Source: Betaproteobacteria bacterium
GTDB lineage: Bacteria; Pseudomonadota; Gammaproteobacteria; Burkholderiales; Methylophilaceae
DNA length: 64,000 nucleotides
Direction: 5' to 3'
Assembly (NCBI GenBank): GCA_016867975.1
Contig: VGIC01000006.1
Coordinates: 1 to 64,000, forward strand
Shown here: positions 37,132 to 49,060 of the stretch, piece after piece
Position numbering within the stretch: the first letter of the stretch is position 1
Layout of the letters: the number at the start of each line of letters is the position of its first letter
Notes under the pieces: model-generated
Database searches by the model: none
Told to the model about the DNA's origin: nothing
What the model saw: only the letters and a program-made list of their open reading frames with translations
Translations under genes and position numbers: made by a program

Positions 37132-37632
37132 TCACAAATTGCTACTTATAGTAAGGTGCAGCAAGCCCTCCAGACAGACTTTCACTGCCTGCTGACGTAC
37201 CTCAGCGCGTGTTCCAGAAAAACATTTTGTCGTGGTAATCAGCGGCTTTCCAACGCCAGCCCAGCCAAAGCAGACCGTTCCAACTGGTTTATTTGCCGTA
37301 CCCCCCGTTGGCCCCGCTATGCCGGTGATGCTAGCGGCAAGATTTGCTCGCCCTTTTAACAGCGCTCCAGCCGCCATTTCTGCAGCCACTTCCTCGCTCA
37401 CAGCACCAAACTGCTCAAGATTGAATGCTGAAATGCCCAGCATGTCTTTTTTGGCTTGATTGCTATACACCACATAAGCACTATCAAACCAGGTTGAGCT
37501 TCCTGGAATCTCCGTCAATAACGCACTCACCAACCCTCCCGTACAGGATTCCGACAAAGTAAGCACACACTGACTACGAACCAGCTGTAACGCGAGTTCG
37601 TTCGCTAAAACTTGTAATGTGCGATCAACCAT
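37132..37632 (-). CDS. pncC: Nicotinamide-nucleotide amidohydrolase (CinA C-terminal domain family)
   Basis: 166 residues consisting only of the CinA C-terminal domain: TLSESCTGGLVSALLTEIPG, AYVVYSNQAKKDMLGI and GIAGPTGGTANKPVGTVCFG. This domain deamidates nicotinamide mononucleotide to nicotinate mononucleotide in NAD recycling. Its start overlaps the end of pgpA by 28 bases. Gene order thiL-pgpA-pncC-recA is common in betaproteobacteria. Confidence 0.93.
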   Translation of the reverse strand: MVDRTLQVLANELALQLVRSQCVLTLSESCTGGLVSALLTEIPGSSTWFDSAYVVYSNQAKKDMLGISAFNLEQFGAVSEEVAAEMAAGALLKGRANLAASITGIAGPTGGTANKPVGTVCFGWAGVGKPLITTTKCFSGTRAEVRQQAVKVCLEGLLHLTISSNL

Positions 37633-38114
37633 TGCAGTATTTCTAGGCAGAGCATGGCATAACCAGCTGCCAACAAATCATCTAGCATCACACCTAACCC
37701 GCCTTTGATATGTTGATCACATTGGCGAATAGGGAACGGTTTCCATATATCGAACAGGCGAAAGAGCGCAAACGCGGCCAACCACCATGACCATTGCACT
37801 GGTGTCACGGTTAGCACCAGCATCATCGCCACAATTTCGTCCCAGACGATGGCGCCATGATCAGCCACACCGAGCGCCTCCCCTGTTTTATCACAGCAAT
37901 AAATGCCAAACGCAAACAGTAGTGCTAAGAGACCAAACTGTATGCTCACCCCCAACGGCGCGATCAATAGATACAAGGGGAAGCCAACCAAAGTGCCGAA
38001 CGTCCCTGGCGCCTTCTTAGCCAGACCACTGCCAAAGCCCAGCGCAAAAAAACATGCCGGATGAGAAATGAGCAGCTTCAAGTTGGCTTGTGTGGGATTA
38101 GCCAAAATGATCAT
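37605..38114 (-). CDS. pgpA: Phosphatidylglycerophosphatase A
   Basis: 169 residues from the ATG at 38114; an upstream start at 38153 would overlap thiL by 56 bases. Conserved GSGLAKKAPGTFGTLVGFPL near residue 25-45 and VWDEIVAMMLVL, plus several transmembrane segments. Dephosphorylates phosphatidylglycerophosphate to phosphatidylglycerol at the inner membrane. Overlaps both neighbours, consistent with translational coupling in a thiL-pgpA-pncC unit. Confidence 0.93.
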   Translation of the reverse strand: MIILANPTQANLKLLISHPACFFALGFGSGLAKKAPGTFGTLVGFPLYLLIAPLGVSIQFGLLALLFAFGIYCCDKTGEALGVADHGAIVWDEIVAMMLVLTVTPVQWSWWLAAFALFRLFDIWKPFPIRQCDQHIKGGLGVMLDDLLAAGYAMLCLEILQWLIAHYKF

Positions 38115-39036
38115 ACCCTGCTCGACCGAACGAAAGCGCTTCGCCGCACTCATTCTTGACCACCACTCCTGGCTCGGCCACTATCTCTCCGATGCAACTT
38201 AACTGCAGCCCCAACTGCTCGCCAATCTCTATCACACGCGTATAGAGATCCGCAGGCACAGTAAAGCACAACTCGTAGTCATCACCGCCTGTTAAAGCCA
38301 AACGCAAAGCCTCTGGATGCTGGACATGGGGAATCAGCCGAGCCTGAACAATGGCACCTACACCGGAACACGCCAAAATATGCCCCAAATCCGCCAGCAG
38401 TCCATCCGATATATCAATAGCGCTATTGGCCACGCCTTGCAGAGCCAAGCCAAGCGCCACCCTTGGCATCGGGGCATGCAACGCATCCTCACAGCAAGCG
38501 CGTAAATCATCCGGCAGGACTATTTGATGCTGCAAGTGGGCCAACGCCAGCGCAGCATCCCCCAGCCGACCTGAAACCCACACGCCATCCCCGACCTTTG
38601 CCCCGCTGCGTTTAATGGCTCGCCCCACGGGCACTTCACCCATGATTTGCACACTAATTGTGAGCGGACCTCGTGTGGTATCACCCCCAATCAAATCGAT
38701 GTTGAACGCATCTGCGCAGGCGAAAAATCCGCATGAAAACGCTGCCAGCCAAGGCTCGTTCACCTCAGGCAATGCCAGTGCTAAAGTCGCCCACTTGGGC
38801 TGAGCACCCATCGCAGCCATATCGGAGACATTCACCGCCAACGACTTCCAGCCTATTGTATAGGGGGCAGCATCGGCAAAAAAATGGGTGCCTGCCACCA
38901 ACATATCAGCAGAGATTGCTAACTCCATGCCGGGTAATAATGCGATCAAAGCCGAATCATCCCCTACACCCAAAAGAGTCTGGCGTGTAGTGCGAGTGAA
39001 ATACCTAGCGATCAAGTCAAATTCTAGCGTCATCAC
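38098..39036 (-). CDS. thiL: Thiamine-monophosphate kinase
   Basis: 312 residues. AIR-synthase fold with N-terminal GVGDDSALIALLPG, LAVNVSDMAAMGAQP and LIGGDTTRGPLTIS, the Mg-ATP site residues of ThiL, and C-terminal LTGGDDYELCFTVP. Phosphorylates thiamine monophosphate to the active diphosphate. Start at 39036 or 39033. Directly abuts mogA. Confidence 0.96.
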   Translation of the reverse strand: MMTLEFDLIARYFTRTTRQTLLGVGDDSALIALLPGMELAISADMLVAGTHFFADAAPYTIGWKSLAVNVSDMAAMGAQPKWATLALALPEVNEPWLAAFSCGFFACADAFNIDLIGGDTTRGPLTISVQIMGEVPVGRAIKRSGAKVGDGVWVSGRLGDAALALAHLQHQIVLPDDLRACCEDALHAPMPRVALGLALQGVANSAIDISDGLLADLGHILACSGVGAIVQARLIPHVQHPEALRLALTGGDDYELCFTVPADLYTRVIEIGEQLGLQLSCIGEIVAEPGVVVKNECGEALSFGRAGYDHFG

Positions 39037-39608
39037 TACTTTTTAGGTCTAAACGCTTTAACGACTGCATCATTGGTTTCCAGGTAAGGCGCGCCAATCA
39101 GATCGAGACAGTAGGGTACCGCCGCAAAAATACCATGCACTTTCTGATGGCCAGCCTCATCTTTTAAGCCTTCCAGCGTTTGTGCGATGGCTTTGGGTTG
39201 GCCTGGGAGGTTGATAATCAAGCACTGTTTGCGGATGACGGCAACTTGTCGTGACAAAATGGCGGTCGGCACAAAATTCAGGCTAATCTGGCGCATTTGC
39301 TCGCCAAAGCCTGGCATCTCCTTATCGGCAACAGCCAGCGTGGCCTCTGGGGTGACATCACGCAATGCGGGACCCGTGCCACCAGTCGTGAGTACCAAAT
39401 GACAACCTTCATTGTCCACCAAATCAATCAAGGTAGCTTCAATTTCATCACGCTCATCTGCAATCAGCCTTGCAGAAAACTGTATAGGACTGACAAGCGC
39501 TTTATCCAACCAGCTTTTTAGGCTCGGTATGCCCTGATCCTCATATACACCGCTACTAGCGCGGTCGCTGATTGAAACTAATCCAATTTTAATGAATTCT
39601 TTTGTCAT
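39036..39608 (-). CDS. mogA: Molybdopterin adenylyltransferase
   Basis: 190 residues. KIGLVSISDRASSGVYEDQG at about 7-26, TTGGTGPALRDVTPEA near 82-97 (MPT-binding), and C-terminal INLPGQPKAIAQTLEGL. MogA adenylates molybdopterin before molybdate insertion. First gene of the mogA-thiL-pgpA-pncC cluster, sharing one base with thiL. Confidence 0.94.
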   Translation of the reverse strand: MTKEFIKIGLVSISDRASSGVYEDQGIPSLKSWLDKALVSPIQFSARLIADERDEIEATLIDLVDNEGCHLVLTTGGTGPALRDVTPEATLAVADKEMPGFGEQMRQISLNFVPTAILSRQVAVIRKQCLIINLPGQPKAIAQTLEGLKDEAGHQKVHGIFAAVPYCLDLIGAPYLETNDAVVKAFRPKK

Positions 39609-40030
39609 TCGCTTGTTACCGTGATTGCATCAAGATTGAATCATATCATCATCAACCACCAAAGGTTTTCTCGGTGTTCTTATATTTTCCCTTGACTACA
39701 TAGCCGTTAATTGTTGATGTGCAATTTCCAAAGTAGCGGCGAGCATCGCTGTCGGAATAGAGTTATACGGCGCCATCAATCAAACTGCGCCAACCAAGAC
39801 CATGTGACAGATGGCGGGTCGCTATATCATGGAAACGGCATAAAACAGGAGAGGAATCCCCCTGGAAACTCGAATAAAACCACTCGCATACTGAATCTTT
39901 GCGTCGCGCGCGAAAAATTTATCCAAAAACGAAATGGGGGTGAGTAAATCGAAAGTTTGTAGAAAAGCCCTGATCGAGCGATTAACTGCGGCTTTAGGTT
40001 TAAGGATGTATATTAGGATGGGGATTAAGG
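39609..40030. other. 421-base region without a supported gene
   Basis: A 78-codon plus-strand open frame (39711-39947) is hydrophilic, Asn/Arg-rich and matches nothing known. No RNA gene or strong terminator was found. It may be decayed DNA between two minus-strand genes. Confidence 0.55.
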
Positions 40031-40483
40031 CTAGTGAGAAACTCTAGTGGTGCCCCCACTCTCAAGCAGTCTCACTTTATCACCAGCCTTAAATTCTTCA
40101 TCCGCCTCTTGCACAATAGCAACTAAGCCGCCACCATCAATTTTTACCGTGATTTCAATACCATCTTTTCTGGTAATACCCTCTTCAATGGCAGAGCCTG
40201 CAATCGCGCCCGCTACCGCACCGACTACTGCGGCAATCGTGCTACCTTTGCCATGGCCAATAGAACTACCTGCAACCCCGCCCACAGCACCGCCAGCCAC
40301 TGCACCAACGGCTGACTTGGTGCCTTCCAACTTCACTTGGCGCACACTTTCCACGATGCCTGTTTTTACGGTATGTACTTTACGTGCTTCGTCTCGGCTG
40401 TAAACGCTTCCAGAGTTCGAGCTGGCACAGGCTATCATTAGCAGACTCAAAACACCCATCACTATCAATCTAAAAATTTGCAT
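40031..40483 (-). CDS. Glycine-zipper outer-membrane lipoprotein, SlyB/Pcp-like
   Basis: 150 residues. Lipoprotein signal with Cys19 in LLMIACAS. Residues about 58-100 are a glycine-zipper segment (GAVAGGAVGGVAGSSIGHG ... GAVAGAIAGSAIEEG) typical of the 17-kDa antigen/SlyB family. C-terminal beta-rich part GIEITVKIDGGGLVAIVQE. Such proteins sit in the outer membrane; SlyB in E. coli belongs to the PhoPQ stress response, but regulation here is unknown. Confidence 0.88.
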   Translation of the reverse strand: MQIFRLIVMGVLSLLMIACASSNSGSVYSRDEARKVHTVKTGIVESVRQVKLEGTKSAVGAVAGGAVGGVAGSSIGHGKGSTIAAVVGAVAGAIAGSAIEEGITRKDGIEITVKIDGGGLVAIVQEADEEFKAGDKVRLLESGGTTRVSH

Positions 40484-40549
40484 ACTGCTACTCCCTTACA
40501 TTCTTCTTTTAAAGTGACCTTAACCTAACATCTGCTAAGTTAGACATTG

Positions 40550-41506
40550 CTACTCTGCAATCGTTTCGCCAGCGAGCGTTTCATTTACTAAAGCCTGTGT
40601 GTAGATTGCTTCAATGTCGGTGCGCGTAGGTTTGTGGTTCTGTCCTCCGCGACTGGCAATCTTGATTGCGCCCATCGTTGCAGCCAGTCTGCCACAGGTT
40701 GGCCAATCCCAGCCTTTAGCAATGCCATAAAGCAAACCAGCCCGGTAAGCATCTCCGCAACCTGTTGGATCAACAATCTCTTTCGCTTCAACGCATGGAA
40801 TGTCATAGCGTTGACCATTCGCATAGATTTGGGAGCCATTCCCGCCTAATGTGACGACAAGCGCTTTCACCTTGGTTGCGAGCTGTGCAAGACTGAGGCC
40901 GGTTTTGTCCTGAATGATTTGAGACTCATAGTCATTCACAGCCAAGTAGTCGGCCATTTCAATAAAATAAAGTAACTCCTCTCCATTGAACATCGGCAAC
41001 CCCTGTCCAGGATCAAACATGAACGGGATGCCTGCTTCATAGCATTCGCGGGCATGCAGGAACATACCGTCGCGTCCGTCTGGTGCAATCACAGCCAAAC
41101 TGACATTGATGGCTTCATTCACACTGTTTTGGTGTGACTCGATCATAGCGCCGGGGTGAAAAGCGGTGATCTGGTTGTCATCGGTGTCTGTGGTGATGAA
41201 TGCTTGTGCGGTGTATGTTCCAGGTATGATTTTAATATGTGAGGAATTGAGCTGATTTTTGTTTAGCCACTGTGCGTAATTGGCAAAATCTTCCCCTGCT
41301 GTTGCCATGATGAGTGGATTGCCATCCAGAAGTTGTAGATTGTAAGCAATGTTGCCTGCCGTACCACCAAACTCACGGCGCATTTCCGGCACATAAAAAG
41401 CGACGCTCAGGGTGTGAATCTTATCCGGTAGAATATGATTCTTGAATTGGTCTTGGAACACCATAATGGTGTCAAAAGCGAGTGAACCGCAGATTAGCGT
41501 GTGCAT
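40550..41506 (-). CDS. PfkB-family carbohydrate/nucleoside kinase
   Basis: 318 residues, ribokinase fold. N-terminal GGTAGNIAYNLQLLDG near residue 47 and the second signature DPTGCGDAYRAGLLYG near 247 with the catalytic Asp. Similar proteins in betaproteobacteria are annotated adenosine kinase or PfkB kinase; substrate cannot be fixed from sequence. Monocistronic between hemJ and the SlyB-like gene. Confidence 0.88.
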   Translation of the reverse strand: MHTLICGSLAFDTIMVFQDQFKNHILPDKIHTLSVAFYVPEMRREFGGTAGNIAYNLQLLDGNPLIMATAGEDFANYAQWLNKNQLNSSHIKIIPGTYTAQAFITTDTDDNQITAFHPGAMIESHQNSVNEAINVSLAVIAPDGRDGMFLHARECYEAGIPFMFDPGQGLPMFNGEELLYFIEMADYLAVNDYESQIIQDKTGLSLAQLATKVKALVVTLGGNGSQIYANGQRYDIPCVEAKEIVDPTGCGDAYRAGLLYGIAKGWDWPTCGRLAATMGAIKIASRGGQNHKPTRTDIEAIYTQALVNETLAGETIAE

Positions 41507-41565
41507 AGAGTACTCTACTGGTGAAAAAAGCCTATTATCTTAGCTGTTAGCTGATGCTGGCAAGT

Positions 41566-41991
41566 TTAAAACGGTTTTACCACCACTAAGATGACGACGG
41601 CAGTGAGTATCAATACTGGCAACTCATTAAACCAGCGGAACCATACATGCCCATGCTTATTTTGCTTGTTGCTGAAATCTTTAAGCAGTTTTCCGCAGTA
41701 CAGGTGATAGCCAATCAGAATAAGTACAAGCGTTAATTTGGCATGCATCCACGCGCCAGAGAAGCCAAAACCCAGCCATAACCATAGGCCGGACCCCAGT
41801 GCGAGCACGGCTAGAGGAAGCATAAAGCGGTATAACTTTCTTTCCATGAGCTGTAAACGCTCAGATGTGGCAAGGTCGATATCATGCGCATCCAGTACCA
41901 TTGCGTGATTGACGAATAATCTTGGCAGATAAAATAAGCCGGCAAACCAGCTGGTAACAAAAATGATGTGTAGTGACTTAACCCAAAGCAT
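41566..41991 (-). CDS. hemJ: Protoporphyrinogen oxidase HemJ
   Basis: 141 residues with four transmembrane segments. WVKSLHIIFVTSWFAGLFYLPRLF at the start (quoted in part: SLHIIFVTSWFAGL) with the conserved His, and WMHAKLTLVLILIGYHLY with His and Lys, match the HemJ/CopD-like family. HemJ oxidises protoporphyrinogen IX in haem synthesis in bacteria without HemG/HemY. Overlaps the thioredoxin gene by one base. Confidence 0.85.
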   Translation of the reverse strand: MLWVKSLHIIFVTSWFAGLFYLPRLFVNHAMVLDAHDIDLATSERLQLMERKLYRFMLPLAVLALGSGLWLWLGFGFSGAWMHAKLTLVLILIGYHLYCGKLLKDFSNKQNKHGHVWFRWFNELPVLILTAVVILVVVKPF

Positions 41992-42491
41992 TATTGATTC
42001 AATTCTTTGTTTAGGCGTTGATGAAGTGCACTGAAGTCCAGATTCCCCATGGTGCGCTGCATTAGATGACCCTTCTTATCATAAATAAAGGCAGTAGGTG
42101 TTAGGCTGACTTTTCCGAACTTTTCTGAAATAGCAGCGGTGGTATCGTGCATCACCGGGAAAGGGATGGCCTGCGCTTTACTGTAATTTTCCACTTGGCT
42201 GGCCAGATCGTAGTGCATTGCAACCGCGATTATCTCTAGACCTCGGGGATGGTACTGTTGATATGTTTTAATTAGCTCGGGCATTTCTTGGATACAACTA
42301 GGGCAGTCAGTCGCCCAAAAGCTCACCAACACGACCTGGTTTTTCAGATGGCTCATGGATATTTGCCTACCATCTAAGGTATTAAAAATAACATCAGGTG
42401 CGGTGGCTTTATTATTCAACTGCAGAAACAAAGCGACTAGCAATGCAATGATGACAGTCGGCATCAGTGATTTTTTCAATAGAGTCTTCAT
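41991..42491 (-). CDS. TlpA-like membrane-anchored thioredoxin
   Basis: 166 residues. An uncleaved N-terminal anchor or signal at about 10-27 and a TlpA/ResA-type thioredoxin domain with active site CPSC (SFWATDCPSCIQEMPEL) and the cis-Pro in VSLTPTAFIYD. It probably works as a periplasmic thiol reductant or oxidoreductase, for example in cytochrome c maturation. It is joined to hemJ by a one-base overlap. Confidence 0.88.
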   Translation of the reverse strand: MKTLLKKSLMPTVIIALLVALFLQLNNKATAPDVIFNTLDGRQISMSHLKNQVVLVSFWATDCPSCIQEMPELIKTYQQYHPRGLEIIAVAMHYDLASQVENYSKAQAIPFPVMHDTTAAISEKFGKVSLTPTAFIYDKKGHLMQRTMGNLDFSALHQRLNKELNQ

Positions 42492-42651
42492 GGTAGCAGT
42501 ATAACGTCTTTAAATGACATACATAGGACAAAACCATTTTAATATGGTCCATATGGTGTGCTCAAGCAAGAATCCATCCCGCAACAAGAGTTTTGGCTTG
42601 GGAAAATCAATTGCGGAACTGGGGTGATATTTTAACTGGGTGATATTTAAC

Positions 42652-42680
42652 TTGCAATCCATCTACAAAATAGCTACAAT
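42652..42680 (+). promoter_or_regulatory. Promoter of rpsT
   Basis: TTGCAA (42652-42657), 17-base spacer, TACAAT (42675-42680); 46 bases upstream of the rpsT ATG. Confidence 0.7.
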
Positions 42681-42726
42681 CCTCGGCTACCTTATTTTTA
42701 ATAATAGCTTTTTAGGAAAAAATCAA

Positions 42727-42990
42727 ATGGCAAATACCGCACAAGCCAGAAAACGTGCTCGTCAGGCAGTTAAGCAACGTGCTCACAACGCGAGCTTGCG
42801 CTCAACTTTGCGCACAGCGATTAAGAAAATCATTAAGGCTGTAGAAGCAGGCGACAAAGCTACCGCTACTGTAGCTTACGCTGAGAACGTAAGCGTGATT
42901 GACCGCATCGCGGACAAGAAGATTATCCACAAGAACAAAGCATCTCGTCACAAAAGTCGTCTGAATGCCGCAATTAAGGCCATGGCATAA
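42727..42990 (+). CDS. rpsT: 30S ribosomal protein S20
   Basis: 87 residues beginning [20 protein letters not shown], the classic S20 N-terminus, and ending NAAIKAMA. An upstream in-frame extension to 42640 is ignored because it crosses the promoter. Highly basic helical protein that binds 16S rRNA. Promoter and strong terminator enclose the single gene. Confidence 0.98.
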   Translation: MANTAQARKRARQAVKQRAHNASLRSTLRTAIKKIIKAVEAGDKATATVAYAENVSVIDRIADKKIIHKNKASRHKSRLNAAIKAMA

Positions 42991-43016
42991 ATTTATACCT
43001 CGCACAATGCAAATAA

Positions 43017-43044
43017 AAAAGCCGAACAATTGTTCGGCTTTTTT
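43017..43044. terminator. Bidirectional terminator between rpsT and purK
   Basis: AAGCCGAACA and TGTTCGGCTT form a near-perfect stem with T-runs on both strands. Confidence 0.85.
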
Positions 43045-43060
43045 ATTACCTCGCTCTGAA

Positions 43061-44212
43061 TCAAGCCCCGATATTCAATGCCTCTCGCACCTGCATCGCA
43101 CACTTGATTGCCTCATCCCTACTGGGGTTCAGCACGGTAAAATGCCCCATCTTCCTGCCTGCTCGTGCCTCATGCTTGCCATACAAATGCATCTTAAGCT
43201 GTGGATTGTTAAGCGCCAAATGCCACGCAGGTTCGGATTGACCACCATTCGGCCAAACGTCTCCTAAAATATTTACCATCACCGCTGCGCTATGCTGACG
43301 CGCACTTCCCAACGGCAGACCAGTCATAACACGCACCTGCTGTTCAAATTGATCCGTGACACACGCATCCAATGTGTAGTGTCCGGAGTTATGTGGACGT
43401 GGCGCAATTTCGTTCACCAATAATTTACCGCCACACACAAAGAACTCAACCCCCAACACTCCAGTGTAATCCAGTTTCTCAGCCACACTGATGGCGAGCT
43501 TCTGTGCCTGGTGGCTGACAGCGTCACTTCCCCTGGCCGGCACGACACACACATCCAGAATACCATTCAGATGACTATTCTCTGACGTTGGGAAGGACAT
43601 CACTTGCCCGTGAGCATCTCGCGCCAATACGACTGAGACTTCATAATCCAACTCGAGCATCTTTTCCAGAACACATTCTTCTTGCGAGAATCTCGCAAAT
43701 GCCTCTTTTGCCTGGGTCTGATCAACCACCCGCGCCTGACCTTTACCATCATAGCCGAATCGAGCCACCTTCAAGATCGCTGGATAGAGATCACTTCCAT
43801 CATCAGGCAAGTCAGTTTCGCTCCTTATCACAGCAAAAGGCGCTACCGGTAGTCCTGCATTTTTCAGAAAACTCTTCTCACTGACACGGTGCTGGGCAAC
43901 AGCCACACTTTGCGCTGAAGGGCGCACTGGAACTGTCTGCGCCAATGTTTCCAACGTCGCTGCCGGCACGTTCTCGAACTCAGTCGTCACCGCCAGACAT
44001 GTCTCCGCCATTTGCTTCAAAGCCGCTACATCGTCATACTTTGCACAAAGGTGCACATCGGCAATCCTACCTGCCGGACTATTCGCGTCAGGATCTAATA
44101 CCGTCACCTTATAGCCCATCTCATGTGCCGCGATGACAAAAAATCGCCCTAGTTGACCACCGCCTAGCATTCCCAGCATGGCCGGTGGAAGAATCACTTT
44201 ACTCACACTCAT
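43061..44212 (-). CDS. purK: 5-(carboxyamino)imidazole ribonucleotide synthase
   Basis: 383 residues, ATP-grasp fold. [20 protein letters not shown] near 14-33, [19 protein letters not shown], and [18 protein letters not shown] with metal-binding residues. Carboxylates AIR to N5-CAIR in purine synthesis, the partner step of PurE. Start overlaps the end of purE by 4 bases. Confidence 0.97.
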   Translation of the reverse strand: MSVSKVILPPAMLGMLGGGQLGRFFVIAAHEMGYKVTVLDPDANSPAGRIADVHLCAKYDDVAALKQMAETCLAVTTEFENVPAATLETLAQTVPVRPSAQSVAVAQHRVSEKSFLKNAGLPVAPFAVIRSETDLPDDGSDLYPAILKVARFGYDGKGQARVVDQTQAKEAFARFSQEECVLEKMLELDYEVSVVLARDAHGQVMSFPTSENSHLNGILDVCVVPARGSDAVSHQAQKLAISVAEKLDYTGVLGVEFFVCGGKLLVNEIAPRPHNSGHYTLDACVTDQFEQQVRVMTGLPLGSARQHSAAVMVNILGDVWPNGGQSEPAWHLALNNPQLKMHLYGKHEARAGRKMGHFTVLNPSRDEAIKCAMQVREALNIGA

Positions 44213-44703
44213 GGTTTTTCACTTAACTCCATGTGGCACACTTTTTCTGTCTGCTTCTTTCTAAACTCACCCAATCTAGCCGCCAAACCTGCATCATGAT
44301 TCGCAAGTATCGACACCGCAAACAAGCCCGCATTGGCAGCACCCGCCTCGCCGATCGCAAATGTTGCCACGGGTATTCCTTTAGGCATCTGCACAATCGA
44401 AAGCAATGAGTCTTGCCCTTGCAAATGCTTAGATGGCACTGGCACCCCTAGCACTGGCAACGTAGTCTTGGCCGCGATCATGCCTGGCAGGTGGGCTGCC
44501 CCCCCCGCACCAGCAATAATCACCTGCACACCTTCTTGCGCAGCCTTTTCAGCAAAGCTAAACATCAAGTCTGGCGTGCGATGCGCCGAAACCACCTTTG
44601 CCTCATAGGCCACACCAAAGTCTGCGAGCATTTGCGCGGCCTGCTTCATCACAGGCCAATCACTGTCAGACCCCATCACAATGGACACCAATGGTTTACT
44701 CAT
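44209..44703 (-). CDS. purE: 5-(carboxyamino)imidazole ribonucleotide mutase
   Basis: 164 residues. [14 protein letters not shown] at 6-19 and [11 protein letters not shown] near 38-48 are the class I PurE active-site motifs, with [11 protein letters not shown]. Converts N5-CAIR to CAIR. Forms a purE-purK operon. Confidence 0.97.
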   Translation of the reverse strand: MSKPLVSIVMGSDSDWPVMKQAAQMLADFGVAYEAKVVSAHRTPDLMFSFAEKAAQEGVQVIIAGAGGAAHLPGMIAAKTTLPVLGVPVPSKHLQGQDSLLSIVQMPKGIPVATFAIGEAGAANAGLFAVSILANHDAGLAARLGEFRKKQTEKVCHMELSEKP

Positions 44704-44732
44704 GATTTCATCTCTCTTAACAATCTAATGCA

Positions 44733-46923
<2,191 letters not shown>

Positions 46924-47032
46924 CTAAACGTATATTCAGCCATGCCCAGGATGCAACAAACATAAAAGAGACCTTTACAGAAGTGCTTATCTGAATGAAG
47001 AGCGAGGCGCACGGAACACAGAAACCGGGATA

Positions 47033-47062
47033 GTATACGGCATACAGCGTGGTTGCGACAAC
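47033..47062 (-). promoter_or_regulatory. Candidate promoter of obgE-proB
   Basis: On the minus strand TTGTCG (47062-47057), an 18-base spacer, TATACT (47038-47033). Confidence 0.5.
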
Positions 47063-47191
47063 GCCAGTTACGGTGCAGGCTAACTCACGTAGCAACATTA
47101 AGCCACGAAGTGGCGACCGTAACCAAAAAACCGAGCAACGCAGTGATTCGCCATAAAAAGCCGTTTTGCAAAGGTCATTAAGTGTACCAAA

Positions 47192-47221
47192 TAAAAAAGC
47201 CCCATCAAAACGACAGGGCCT
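47192..47221 (-). terminator. Terminator of rplU-rpmA
   Basis: On the minus strand AGGCCC (47221-47216) pairs with GGGCTT (47203-47198), followed by a T-run to 47192. Confidence 0.6.
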
Positions 47222-47241
47222 CTTTGCTTAATGCGTAAAAA

Positions 47242-47499
47242 TTAAGCTGGAATAATATTCACTGTCTTACGTCGCAACGCACCTTTAACAGCAAAACTCA
47301 CCTTGCCGTCAGCTTTAGCATACAACGTGTGATCTTTGCCCATTCCGACATTTTCACCCGCATGCATTTTTGTACCGCGCTGACGCACGATGATACTACC
47401 TGCTGTAACAAATTGCTCACCGAATGCTTTAACGCCTAGGCGCTGCGCCTGTGAATCGCGACCATTACGTGAACTACCGCCTGCTTTTTTGTGTGCCAT
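47242..47499 (-). CDS. rpmA: 50S ribosomal protein L27
   Basis: 85 residues beginning [20 protein letters not shown], the classic L27 start without the cleavable Firmicutes extension. Its N-terminal tail reaches the peptidyl-transferase centre. Second gene after rplU with a 26-base gap. Confidence 0.98.
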   Translation of the reverse strand: MAHKKAGGSSRNGRDSQAQRLGVKAFGEQFVTAGSIIVRQRGTKMHAGENVGMGKDHTLYAKADGKVSFAVKGALRRKTVNIIPA

Positions 47500-47525
47500 G
47501 ATTTAATCCTTAATTCTTGAATTAC

Positions 47526-47840
47526 TTATTTAGCAGCAATTGCTTCAATTTTAATTTCAGTAAAACTTTGGCGATGCCCTTGTGTTTTACGATAGTGCTT
47601 ACGACGGCGCATTTTGAAAATCATCACCTTGTCACCACGACCATGTGACAACACAGTTGCCTTAACTTTTGCACCTTTAATGATAGGTGAGCCAATCGTC
47701 GTATTGTCGCCGTCTGAAACCATCAATATCTGATCCAAAGTCACAGTACCACCGACTTCAATGTCCAATTTCTCAACTTTTAATTTTTCGCCTTGAGCAA
47801 CGCGATATTGCTTACCACCAGTTTTGATTACTGCATACAT
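47526..47840 (-). CDS. rplU: 50S ribosomal protein L21
   Basis: 104 residues beginning [20 protein letters not shown] and with the basic [17 protein letters not shown] near the C-terminus, which binds 23S rRNA. First gene of the rplU-rpmA pair, with a good promoter upstream. Confidence 0.98.
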   Translation of the reverse strand: MYAVIKTGGKQYRVAQGEKLKVEKLDIEVGGTVTLDQILMVSDGDNTTIGSPIIKGAKVKATVLSHGRGDKVMIFKMRRRKHYRKTQGHRQSFTEIKIEAIAAK

Positions 47841-47877
47841 GATTATGCCTTTAACTCACACATCAAAAGAATCGCGC

Positions 47878-47905
47878 ATTATACGCAAAATCTACCACAA
47901 AGCAA
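47878..47905 (-). promoter_or_regulatory. Promoter of rplU-rpmA
   Basis: On the minus strand TTGCTT (47905-47900), 16-base spacer, TATAAT (47883-47878). Confidence 0.6.
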
Positions 47906-47996
47906 ATCCTAAATTATGCAATAAATGAAAAATTGCAAAACTTGCTGTTAAGTCAGGATTTTCTCACCTACGACACCCTTAAGACAAGCAGATAAT

Positions 47997-48028
47997 TTGA
48001 CTCTCCATCATATGCGCTGTGCTAGAAT
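47997..48028 (+). promoter_or_regulatory. Candidate promoter of ispB
   Basis: Extended -10 TGCTAGAAT (TAGAAT at 48023-48028) with TTGACT at 47997-48002; the 20-base spacing is long, so the extended -10 probably carries the activity. Confidence 0.4.
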
Positions 48029-48055
48029 AGCGGCAATTTTTGTGGACTCCTGAAC

Positions 48056-49024
48056 GTGATATTAGGTAGCATTCAATCTTGTATCGGTGACGATATGCAC
48101 TTGGTGGACTCGGTCATCCGCGACTCACTTCACTCCGAAGTGACGCTAATTAACCAAATTTCCGAATACATCATCAACAGTGGTGGCAAGCGTCTACGCC
48201 CCATGCTGGTATTGCTTTCTGCTGGCTTATTTGGTGACATTCAGCCTAATCATCATAAACTTGCGGCCGTCGTAGAGTTCATTCACACCGCAACCTTATT
48301 GCATGATGATGTTGTGGACGAATCTTCAAAACGTCGCGGCCAAAGCACAGCCAATGCGCTGTACGGAAACGCCGCCAGCGTCTTGGTAGGTGACTTTGTT
48401 TACTCTCGTGCTTTCCAGATGATGGTTTCCGTACAGAACATGCGCGTGATGGAGGTGTTAAGCAACGCAACCAACACCATTGCTGAAGGCGAGGTACTTC
48501 AGCTTCTTAATATTCACAACGCCGACATCACCGACGAGGCTTACCTGCAAGTAATCCATTACAAAACAGCCAAACTGTTCGAAGCAGCCACTCGCCTAGG
48601 TGCCATCATTAACCACGCCAGCCCGAACGATGAAACCGCTCTTGCAAGGTATGGCATGCATCTTGGCACAGCCTTCCAACTGGTTGATGACATCCTCGAC
48701 TATAATGGCGACAGCGAAGCTATTGGCAAAAATCTTGGTGACGACCTTGCTGAAGGCAAACCGACACTCCCCCTGCTCTATGCAATGCGCAACAGCAATG
48801 CTGAACAAAGTCAATTAATTAGGATGTCCATCGAGAGCGGAGGACTTGACCACTTATCCAAAGTCATTGATATCGTCAAAAACTCTGGCGCTTTGGAGCA
48901 CGTTAAAAAACTAGCAGAAATTGAGTCTGCCCTATGTTACACATCAATTGAACATTTCCCACCGTCGACCTTTAAGCAGGCATTGTTAGATTTAGCAGAC
49001 TTCGCTGTGAAGCGTAGTTTTTAA
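48056..49024 (+). CDS. ispB: Octaprenyl diphosphate synthase
   Basis: 322 residues from a GTG start. First aspartate-rich motif LLHDDVVDE near 87-95, second motif LVDDILDYNGD near 212-222, and GGKRLRPMLVLLSAG. Makes the C40 side chain of ubiquinone. Divergent from rplU-rpmA, the standard arrangement. Confidence 0.95.
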   Translation: MILGSIQSCIGDDMHLVDSVIRDSLHSEVTLINQISEYIINSGGKRLRPMLVLLSAGLFGDIQPNHHKLAAVVEFIHTATLLHDDVVDESSKRRGQSTANALYGNAASVLVGDFVYSRAFQMMVSVQNMRVMEVLSNATNTIAEGEVLQLLNIHNADITDEAYLQVIHYKTAKLFEAATRLGAIINHASPNDETALARYGMHLGTAFQLVDDILDYNGDSEAIGKNLGDDLAEGKPTLPLLYAMRNSNAEQSQLIRMSIESGGLDHLSKVIDIVKNSGALEHVKKLAEIESALCYTSIEHFPPSTFKQALLDLADFAVKRSF

Positions 49025-49060
49025 CTCCCTCTAAAGACTCCTAGTGCCTGATAAAACACT

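Noticed and set aside
39711-39947. 78-codon plus-strand frame between mogA and the SlyB-like gene
   Set aside because: Hydrophilic Asn/Arg-rich sequence with no recognisable pattern or start signal.
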